DNA of 53,807 nucleotides from positions 1-53,807 of IMG/VR virus record IMGVR_UViG_3300010354_000118. One strand, written 5' to 3'. Below are positions 25,001 to 37,000 of the stretch, piece after piece (positions within the stretch are counted from its first letter, which is position 1; each line of letters begins with the position of its first letter). The notes under the pieces were generated by a model that was given only the letters and a program-made list of their open reading frames with translations, did no database searches and had not been told where the DNA came from. The DNA is from a virus. Made by a program: the position numbers and the translations under genes.

Positions 25001-28000
25001 CAAATAAATCGTTATCAAAATTATAATTGGGATTAAGAGGTTCTGTTATCAAAGTGGTACCAGGATATTCTGCACCTTTCATATTTTGAGAAACGACATT
25101 TCCTGACATTCCAGACCCAGATTCATATAGATCTAGCATTCTTTCAACAGCAGAATATAGTTTAACATTCTTTGTATAACTGACTTCCAGTGTTTCTCCG
25201 TTATTAGGAATTCTATCTATAACAATGTCTGTCATTAAGGCATGATAACTATTCTTTAGTTTCCTGTATTCCCTAACAAAAAACTTATTTTTCAAAAGAT
25301 TAATCCCGTTTAGTTTTACTTCTATTTGATTTTTATCAGGTGTAGCGGCCCATCGAGTGGTTTGATAATCTTTTGTTCCGTCAAAGGTAAAAGTTTCAGT
25401 TACTCTATCCGAGGGCACTTCTCTTGATGTAGTAATTCTGTCAAATTTTATGTTAATAAGATTTGATCTTACTTTACGATTATTCATTATGCAATAGGCT
25501 GTGGCATTTTCACCAGTTTTTTCGAAACTATTAATAACAATAGTAGGTGTTTCCGTATAGCCATCACCTTGATCTAAAACTTCTATTTTATAAACTTGAC
25601 CTCTTCTTATATAGGCTTTGGCCCTGGCAGGACGAATTAATGGTTGAGATTGATTAGAAAGAATTATTACTTCTGGCGGATTTAAATATCCGCTGCCTGT
25701 GTCACGAATTTTAATTTCTTCTACAAATAATTTATAATTTTTAGACCATGATCTATGAGGTTCATTGTTGATCCTCTCATCATTTAATGACAATGGAACA
25801 AAGGTTTTTTGCTGTTCACTATAGACAAGTGGATAATCAAAATCGGTTATCACTCCATTAAATGGTTCAAGATTATTATAGGACAAAGCGTAATTTCTTA
25901 TTTTGCTGTGAAATGGTTTTATTTCTTTCACATAATCTTCATACCATTCGGAATTTGAAAATTTATACGAACCTGGTTGTGTAAGACCGTTAATTTCTGC
26001 TTTGACTGAGATAAAAGATGTTTTAAAAGCCCAATCAAGTGTTTTCTGCTCGCTATGAGCGTATCTTACCGCGGTCAAAAACATGGCTACCCAGTTCGAT
26101 TTAAGTATGCCTACAAAAATATTATCTCTTATAGCTGTTAGAATATTTGTTAATTCTATATTAGGAGTTTGATCGAAAAGAGTTACATCAAATGGCGTAA
26201 CTTGGTCAAAACCAAGGACACTTAATCTATTGTCCCATAAGCTATCTTTTAATTTTATAGTAGATAATTCTCCAAAAACAATATCATAATCTTTTGTAAA
26301 ATTACCTTGGATTCCGTCGGTTTTTCTTAAAATTAAATATCTAGATTCATAATTATTAACTTTGACGTAACCAGAGGGTTTGATATCCAACGTCTGAAGC
26401 TGATAGATATTATCTATCACTGCATCATAAGATTGATAAGATTTATAATCTTTATTTTTATAATCGACAAAATCCCAATACCTTGTAGTATCAAAACTCT
26501 GAGTTTTTATCTTTATCCATGATGAATTAATATATGAATATATAGCCCATCTTCCATTAGAAGTTGAATCGGACCTTATCAGGACTGAAAAAGGTCGAAT
26601 GACCAAATTTACCGTTTGATAATCATTTCCTGGACGAATGATTACTATATCAATGATTCGTCCTAAGTGATCGACAATGCTTTCTAGTTCTAAACCATTT
26701 AGATCGTTCTCAATATATATTCTAGGCCCTAGCCATTTAATAGGATTGCCGTTGATGTCTACTTCTTTCACTACTAATCTGCCATAACCTAGGCCAGGTT
26801 CTAATATATTAACTTTTGTAATTCTACCATTTTCTATTTCAGCTGAGACTGCTGCAGACTTGATTGTTTTTATATCAATACGATCTTTGTCAATTATGTC
26901 CTCAACCGCCAAATCGTAGCTTGACTCTGCAACGTCAGGTTCTTCTTCTCGTAAAAACAATCTGCTGAGATCATAATAATCTCTAATAAGATTTTGCTCG
27001 AAAATAGAATTTACATAATCAATGATATTTCTCAAAGCATAAAATCTATTTTTAAACATTGACTGTTTTGGTCTAAAATCTATCCCATACCGCTGACGAG
27101 CAGATAAATTGATGTCTGGTATAGGATTACCAAGTTTATCCAATCCAACAATACTATCTATAAACTTCCTCTCTAATAGAGGAGGTATACCATTTTTAGA
27201 ATTTTCATTTAATAAAAACCACTCAGTATGATTTTTATTTGTGTTGTTTATTGAATCATTAAGTACATTTAACACTATATCATTTGATTTTAAGTACGAC
27301 CTTACATTTACTAATGACATAGAATTAGGAGACAAGGCCTGTAGATAAGGAAGTCCATAAAATAACGGATCTTGAATTATAGAAGTTATTTCGCCCGCTG
27401 AAATTTTTCTACCCTGTCTATTTGGTACAAGACTTCTTCCTGACACCCAAAAATAATAACTGGTTTTAAAAGTATCTGAGTATATATCATAGATTTTTTC
27501 TATCGAAAAGTCAGTCGTTGATTTAGCTATGCCATCTATACCTTGTATTAGGCCAGCTTCCGATCCTGTGAGTTCATTCCATTGGGTGGGATTAATTGAA
27601 CTTTCTACCCATTCATAGATATCAATCGAACAACCGGGAAATAGTTTACCCCAATAGGCATTTTTAAAATCATCATCTCCTTGATCATAATAAATGTATT
27701 TTAAATTACTTAGATCCCACCATAATTCTCCAACTTTTTCTTTACCCCAAGATTGTTTTTGATCTAGATTATTTGTACCTTGATTATATACTGCCGGATC
27801 AAACTGTGTTTTATAACGTATTTCTTGATCTGCAATAGAAGGAATTTTTCCTTTTAGCGGATCAAATATTGTCAAATAATCTACAACTTCTTCTTTCTTT
27901 ATATCAATTAATTTCGCAGATCGAATAGAATCAGGATCTACATTTACATATTGATCCTGATACCTTAGTCTTTTCCAACTTAAATTATTTGTATCAATTC

Positions 28001-31000
28001 TGTCCCAAACATAGACGCATCCATCTCTACTTTTATTTTTTATAGAATTGATAGTATCTGGTAATTTTAGATACCTGTTAACTGCTCCATTTATATCATA
28101 TAGATCTGCTACTGATCCTGTAGTGTACTGTATTTGACCCTTAGAAGTAGCTATATCATAGATAATGGTTTTAACACCAGACTGACTAAGAGTAGGATTT
28201 TGTTCAAGAATAAGAGCTACAACACCTGCTACCTGCGCAGCAGCCACATCCGATCCGCTGTTTTTGGTAATATAATGAGTAGATGACCTTAGATCTAAAA
28301 CAGCATTACTTGATGTTCCTACCCAAGCACCCATTATATTAGTACCAGGGGCGAAAAGATCAATCCTAGGTCCTGAATTACTTGATGTGCTTAATGAATC
28401 TATTCCTGGGCCAGCTGATGAATCTGAAATATTACCTACTATGATTGTAGATTGTATGAGCCTATGACCTAATGGTCTGTTATAATATATAGGATTATTA
28501 TTGTTTAGTCCACTGGCAGTAATATAGTTATAGTAATCTTGATCTTCAAAAGTTTTTACTATTTTCAAAGAACTGTCGCCCGCACCGCTTATGGCAATCA
28601 TTCCTGCATTTATACATTCTTGAAGGTCATTAGCTAAATCTGGCAAATACCTACTTATTAGAATTTTATTTTCATATGGACCAGATTGTTTTAGGTGTAT
28701 GCCTTTAGTTGCCAATGTGCTTGTTGAAATCGTTGAGGTAGTGATTCCCCTAAAATTGATAGATGTTATACCACTATATTCTACAGTTAGAAATGAATCT
28801 GCTGCAATTAAAATAATAACAGGCCTATAATTATAGTTTAGTCTTCTTTCCTTGTACCATTCTAATATATATTTGTAGATAAATCTATCGTTTATTACAG
28901 GATAAGCATATGATGGACTAATATTATATATATCAGCACCTCGTGCCCAACCTTGAGTATTACCTGCTACAATAGAAGCTAGATGTGTAGAATGTCTGCT
29001 ATCAAAATTAGAATCGTTTAAATTTGACAACAGTGCCGCAGAATAAGTACTACCTGCATTTATGTCACCGGGAATTTTGTAAGAGAACCAATTTACATAC
29101 TTTACGCGAGATCCGCCAGATCCGTTTGGATATACAGCAAATTCAGGATGGCTAGGATCTATATATCCTCCTATGATTAATATATCAACCCCTTTTCCGT
29201 TATTGACAAGATCCAATGACCCTGACTTAGACATCGTCGAGGACCCAGCTCCCCACAAGGAATCAAGATTCGCCCCGTCAAATATCCTTAAAAGACCCCA
29301 ATTCTTAACTGTAGAAGTTATTGATGTGCCTTTAGAAAAATTATCAGTTTGTTTATATCCTTTATATTTAGAATCATCTGTTAACTTATGAATGGTATCA
29401 GGAGCTCCAACATAGACTGTGTTAGTATCAACAGCTAGTCCAAATCCATAATCATCATCGCCTGGTAAACTAATATCGTTGAGTTCTTCTGCAAAAAGAT
29501 AAAATTCATCTAAACGATTGTAAACATAAACCGACCCAGAATCTTTTTTGAGTCCACCAAATTTCGTATACTTGTTATCAAAAAATGTTGTATTTTTATC
29601 AAAAGTCATACTATAAAAAGTACTTGTACCCTGTGCTCCTATCGCTATGACTGTTCCATCTTTATTACTTTCAACTGACGCCCCAAATTTTAATTCTTTA
29701 AATTGTGTGGGATTTTCTAGAACTTGATGAAACTTAAAACTATTTTCTGACCATTTATAGACTAAAACTTTACCAAGTGTGCCTTGAAGATTAACTGAAT
29801 TAGGAGCTGTGACGTATAGGTAATTACCAACATCATCCATATCAATGTCATCAGCATATAGAGATTCTGTCTTTATAATTCCTAAATTTTGAGGACTGTC
29901 CCATGCTAGTATTTGAACTAGATTATAAGACTTATTATTCTTGAAAATTTCTCTCAGCCAAGTATATAGTTGTTGTTGAGCATCGGGTATATTAATTGCA
30001 TGGCTATAGACCCCGGGAATTTCCAAACCTGCAGAATCTAAAACTGTAACAACTTGGTCAGTAGGTAATAGATCAGTGAATTCTTGAATGTTAGATAAGG
30101 GAACTATATTATCAAAGACACTGTGTAAAAAGTAAAATTTAACTCTATTGGTTTCAATAGAAGTTTTCCAAGAGGCATATTTGTATACAGGGCTTAACAC
30201 TTGAGCATTAGCACCATTATTAGTATATGGATTTAATACGTTAAACACTACCTCATTGGGAATACCATTAGTTGAAGTTCCGGATATACTGCCTATTAAA
30301 TTAGCAGGTAATTTTAAATATCTGTTTGGAGATCCTAGAAGATCATAAGGATCCATGATACCTCCAGACGATGTAGATATTTGATTGATACCGGCGGCAG
30401 CGATAAGAGCAGCCTTGGCAGTGGTAGCGTCTAAGGCAGGATTTATTGAAGCCATTAAGGCCAAAACGCCAGCTACCTGAGGAGCAGCCATACTGGTTCC
30501 GCTGGCCTTGGCCAAATAATATGTAGTAGAGGTACTTCTTGCATCTATGGCAGGTGGTAGTCCTGTATAGCCAAATGAGCTGGTATATGGTTGATCATCT
30601 AGCCAAGCTGAAGTTATATAGGCTCCAGGAGCGAAGATGTCTATTCTATCGCCTCGATTTGAAAAGTTTGCGATTCCGTCAACGCCTACTATGTTGGAAT
30701 TAGCTCTTATAGCGCCAACTAGAATTACACCTGGTACAGATCCAGGAGTTCCTCCTCTCATATAGTAAATAGGATTTCCAGAATTATACCCAGTGGCCGT
30801 TATCGTATTATTGTAATCGGGATCAGCAGCATTGGCAGTTACTTTTAGACCATAGTTCCCAGCTGAAGCAGTTATGATAATTCCAGCTGCTAGGCAGGCA
30901 GAGACATCGGCGGCCACGGTCGTGTCGTAATTTGGTACTTGAATACGATTACTAGCATCAACCCTAAGTCCATATAATGCCAAAGTAGAAGTGGTAAATG

Positions 31001-34000
31001 GTCCAGTATAACTAGTACCTCTAAAATTTATTGCTATAATATCTGTTATTAGCGGACTATGACTCATCAACCAAGAACAATTAACTATTGTAGGATTATT
31101 TGCGTAAGGAGTTGCAGATGCTCTTTTCTCGTCGTGCCATGCTTTGATATATTTGAATACGAGGGTCGTAGGAAAGTTGTCTACATCCATGTCAAAGATT
31201 CTGGCCTTTCTAGCCCAACCTTGTGTATTTCCAGCGATAATACCTGCAACATGCGCACTGTGCTTCATTCTCAAATCGATAGGAGATGTCACAGGGGTAT
31301 AGGTAGTTGCTGTGGTCGGATCTCCTACTGTGGTTTTAAGCGAAAACCAATTATAATATTCTACTCTGGTTCCGCCGGTTCCATCAGGATTTAGTGCGAA
31401 TTCAGGATGGTTAGGATCAGTCCAACCTACATCACAGATTACAACGTCGACATTAGATGCTGAAGTAGACAGGTAAAAACTACCACCTAGATCAGTAACA
31501 TTTGTATCCGCTCCCCAATTTGCCACAGGATTTTGACCGTTATAAACACGCCAAAGTCCCCAATTAACGTCTGTAGGTTTATTTGCTTCAGCCTTGCTAA
31601 AACTATTAGAGCTCACAGAAACCAAGGACGATATACTATTTGTTATAGTGGTTACTAGACCCATGGGACTAGCTATTGGTATTATGGCGAGAGGATGTAC
31701 ATTGAATAATCTTCCATATTCGCAAGCTGCCATTACAGCTAAATGACCCCCAACACTAGTTCCCGTTACCACTAGATCATATTGTTTATAGTATTCATTT
31801 ATAATCTTCCAATAACCTATTCCGTTTTTAGTAAATTGATCTCCTGCTCCTTGAACATAGATAAACTTTAAAATTGTCAAAATATCGTTGACATTTTGCG
31901 CTTGTGAGCCAAAATCTGTTGTTTCAAAGTTATTCGCTTCTCCTGTACTACTGGCTATATACACAGAATTGAAGGCATTTTTTACCAATCTATAATTACA
32001 ATTAATAACGATATATCCTTGCTGTACAAGATCTATTGCCAAATATTCGTCGCTTACAATATTTTTTACAGGATCATTTGAAGAAAAAGTAGGTAATGTT
32101 GAAATATCTATTGCGAATGGTAATGCCTGGTTAGGGGTATTAGCTGATGTTTCTAATACCAAATGCTGTGTTGATGCAACTATAGGTCCAGATGGGCCAC
32201 CGGTTCTAATTTTTATATCTACTAATGTATCTCCTATAAACTGTGCATCCTGAGGGAATCTAATTGTAAAACTTTTTCGAAATTGATCTTCATTAATATC
32301 CCATTCTGTTACAGCAGTATTGCCAATCAAACTGGTTCTTATAAAACGTTCTTCGCAGGTTATCCAAAATTCGCCTTCTACTTTATCAGAACTAACAATG
32401 ATCGATATAGTAATTCCTTCGTTAGCAGAGTAACTAGACAGGCTCACAATAGACCAATTGGCAGTTTCCTGTGAAACATTAACATTTTCCGTTATTGATT
32501 TTGCTTGATCAATTAAACTTATATTTGGTTGAATAGTTAAATCAATTTCTGTTTTAGAATTAGACGCTGATGCAGACAAATACCTAGAAATGCTTTTAGT
32601 TCCCCCTGACCATCCCCCTCCATGCACCATCATTACCATGCCTTTGACCATTCCGGAAGTTGGTATCAATAAATCTACACTTTGAAGAAAGTCGTTTCCA
32701 TAGGGGATATCATATATAACTCTAAAATTTTCAAATGACTCAGACTCTGGTACTGCAACTTTATCGAATATATATACAGATCCGTTTGTACCATCACCTA
32801 AGGTAGTGACAGCTATTCTACTTCCTTCTAGATTTCCTGCTATCTTTGTCCCAAATCTTTGCCCTATTGCGCTAGAGACTGGCAAAAATTGCTGTTTAGG
32901 AGAATTTACGTTAGCTCGATAAGTTTTTTTAATGGCAGCATCAAATGGCGTTATACCTCCATCAAAAACAGTTGTATCTCTATCGAAGATTGTTCTTTTT
33001 GAATCAAAACTTTCATAAAATAAATCATAGACAAAGACAGCGCCAGAAGCAGTATTATATCCAGGAGCTCCTACTAAAATCGTTTTATTCAAAGGTGTAG
33101 ACGATATGTAAACACTATAACCAAACTCAAGATTATTTTGAGGGTATTGAGAAATAAGTGTTGTTAATCTTTTATCTTGATTAGATGTAGATTGGAAAAT
33201 TGATGAAACAGTCACTAGTCCCTGATTAACATAATTAGAAACTGTAGACCCGGGAACAGCCAGAAATGTAGCATTATTCAATATTTTAGTAGGAATTTTA
33301 GAAGCATAAGGACTTCCTACTACAACTAAGTCATCAGAAGAATCAAAAGACAAAGAATGACCAAATCCGGCAGAAGGATAATTTATATTGTCAAAATATT
33401 GTTGATTTTGATAATTTAGATAAAAAGAAGAAATTATTTTTTTATTAGAACTATCTATAATAAAAACTTTACCATATTGATTAATTGAATCATTTTTCAA
33501 ATTTGCAGCGGTCAATATAATGATTTTATTTTCTTCATTAGAAATTATTTTAGTTCCAAATCTCTGCAGATTAGATCTTTCAGGTCTAATCTTATCTATG
33601 GCGTAATTTTTTATTTTTTGATATACTTCCCATTTACCCTTTTCGTTGTTATCTATCCATAATTTTTGATCAATAGCTATATCTGCAATACCATTGACAT
33701 TAATTAAACTATCTATATCTACTAATCTAGCAGTTTCTAGTCTGCATAATACCGCTTGGTCGACTCTTTCTGGTAAATCGGCTTGAGATTCTATAACGAA
33801 ACTGTTTAGAGACGGAATAGAAATTATTTCAAATACTTTATCAAAATCATCATTCAAATATTGAATTAAAACTCTGTCTCCTTGATTAAGGTAATGATAA
33901 TTTTTTGTTGTAACCTTAAATGATTGCCCAGATTGATAATTTTCTACGTTTATCACAGGATTTTTCAAACGCACTGTTCTATAAATCATCCAATCATTAT

Positions 34001-37000
34001 TTTGATCAAAAGCTACCCATATACTTTGGCCTGCAGACAATTTGATTTTTGATTCTTTTAATTCGTTCCAATTTTTAATAATGATATCGACATCATCTGG
34101 TCTAGGATACCCTGCATCCATTAAAACATGGCCATTATTTTCAAAATTTACTGACAAAGGTTTGAATATATTTTCTATATCAAATAAATTAGGCTTAATG
34201 GTTATTTTTTCATTAGTAACCTGGTACCTAACAGTTTCTAAAATATCTTGTTCTTTTTTAAACTGAACTAGTTGCCTATTATCAATAAATTCTTTTTCGT
34301 TTAATAAAAATTCTAATTCAATTAGAGATGAATAAGAGCCGAGATTGCCTAATCTTAATGCCCACTCTTCAGACACCGAAATTTTTGTATTTGAATTTTC
34401 AGAACTGGCTTTAGATATATTTTCAAGTGCTAATCTTGTACCTTTTTCTCTAATATATCCTTGATAGAATTTGTATTGTGTAATTGGATTAATTAAAATA
34501 TTGGTTAGATAGGGTCTAGGACTATAGCCAATAAGATGTTGAGCTAACTTTTGTTGCCCAGAATCAAAATTATCAATATCTAAACTATAGAAATCCTCGA
34601 ATTGATTAATTTTATAATCAAAATTTGGTAACAAATCTGCTATTGGTTTATCCCCTAGTAGATCCCAATCAGCTTGTTCAAAATCCTTAGTGCCTATAAT
34701 ATTACGTTTTAAACTATAATATTTGTTATTATATCTTACTAAATCTCCTGCTAGATAATCACTGTATGGTTGCCAATCTTGTATATAAGCATCATCGTAA
34801 ATAAATCCGGGTGTAAAATAATCGCCATTCCAGTCTATGGTTTTAAATCCTACAAGTCGTATACGTGTTTGTCTATAACCTTTGACACGATCATAGATAA
34901 CATCATTGAATCTACTTAAATTATTAAAAATTAAAATATGTTCTTTTTGAACAAGATTTAATCTAACAAAATATATAGCGTTTTCATTATTAATTGTATG
35001 AATTATAAAATTAATACCATCTCTTTCTAAACTAAAAGAATCTTTGGTCAAAGGTTTCCCAGATTCATCAAGAATATTATACTCATAAAATGAATTAAAA
35101 ATATTATCAACTACACCAGATTCACTAACTAATGTAAATTTATTTGCAAAAGGACTAAGTGTAAGTACACTATCTAATGCCCAATTTTGAGTAGACCAAA
35201 ATAAAAACTCCTTGATACTGAATGTCCAATTAATTATTTCTGCTAGATCGGTGTTATAGTCATCAAATACCACACCTATACTGCTTAGAAAATTATCATA
35301 TCCTAAAATAAAATCTACTACTTCCTGAACGTTAGAATAAATTTTTCCATAAGGAACTCTTGTTATATTATTTTCAAATTGAATCGCTAGGTAGACTTCT
35401 GCACCTCCAAACTCAGGTAGGTCTGTTAAAAGATTATAATTTCTACTGTCAAATAAATCCCCACTGGTATGATTTGTGTTTACTCTATAATACCTATTTT
35501 CATACTTGACCACAGCGCCTGTGCTATAGAATATTCTGCTTGCCCAGATTTCATATTCTTCTAATCTACCGCCAACTCTCAGTACTTTCTCACCTGTAGT
35601 ATGTATTACTTGTCTAATTTCAAAGTAGCTGGTTTTATTATCATAACCTCTAATTTGATAACCGTTGGCAACTTTTTGTACAATAACTCCACTCATACTA
35701 ACTGTTTTAACAGCATTACTAGAGTTTAAAAATATTTCATAGTCTTCAGAAGGTAATAAAATACCAGAGGACTGGCTATCCGGATCTAGAGAATCTATTA
35801 CAATTTGTAGTTTATCTTTGCTGATAAATCCACCTACCTTGTGTGCTAGTCTGTAATCAACAAAGGTTAAATCTTCATATAAATTGTTAACATAATTTAA
35901 ATTATTGGTCTGATTGGCTTCAACTAATAACACACTGTAACCGGAGGTTAATGTCTTTGTGTTATTTTTGATAAGATAAGGTATATCAAGTTTGTTAAGA
36001 CTAGGAAATAGATTAGAGTCTTTTTTAACTAGTTGATTATTAATTCTAACATATCTACTAGGATCCCATAATGTAGACAGATATTTGGCAGGCTTAGTCA
36101 GAATAGCTAAAATCTGAACAGCATAAGGCCAAGCACTGCTTCTACGCCAGGCAGTTTCAGCAGGTCCATGATCCCCAAACTCCCATGTATCATTTTGAAA
36201 ATTAAGATATTGTATTGGTAGAGGTGACCAATTTATAAGGTTGATTAGGTCACCATTACTATCAACTGGAATATAATTAATTAAACCGTCACGTTTATAT
36301 AAATTATCTTGACCTTTCCTAATTCCTTGACGGATAATACCTTTTTCTAAATCTTCCCATAATATGTTATTATTTTTTGTATAGGGAGCAGGTCCATATT
36401 CTTGTTCCCACCATTCAGGTTGTTCACCAAATCCCAACATTTCCCATGGATTAGTATGTGGCCTATCGGTGTCAAAAAATAACTTGAAAATTCCACGCCA
36501 ATTTCCAGGAAACTTATAACCTCTAGTAGTTACCAGTTCGCTGAAATTAAATGATCTTAGATCTTCATTATCATAGAATGTGTTATTTTCATAATCTATA
36601 TTGTATCCCGATTTCCATTTTACAAAATCAGGATATATGACATTCATAATATCCCAATAATCAGCGCCCCATGTGTTTGATCTTGTCAAACTAGGTAAAA
36701 CACTATTAATATCAAACAGTGAGTGATCGTACGTTGCTTTTATAGAATTATATACTCTTGTCTCATACTCTAAAATTATGTCATCTCTATAATCATTATA
36801 GGCCACAATAATGCTACCATCATGTCCTTGAATTACCTTTACTGGCTCCCCAATATAGGTATTATCAAAATACATTGAGGGCTTGAATTTAGGATATAAT
36901 CCTAGACTAGTTGGGGTAGGAGGAACATAATTTCCTACTATAGAAACATAGCATCTTATGTTAATTTTATCATTCAATTCTATATCAATCTTCAACTCAA

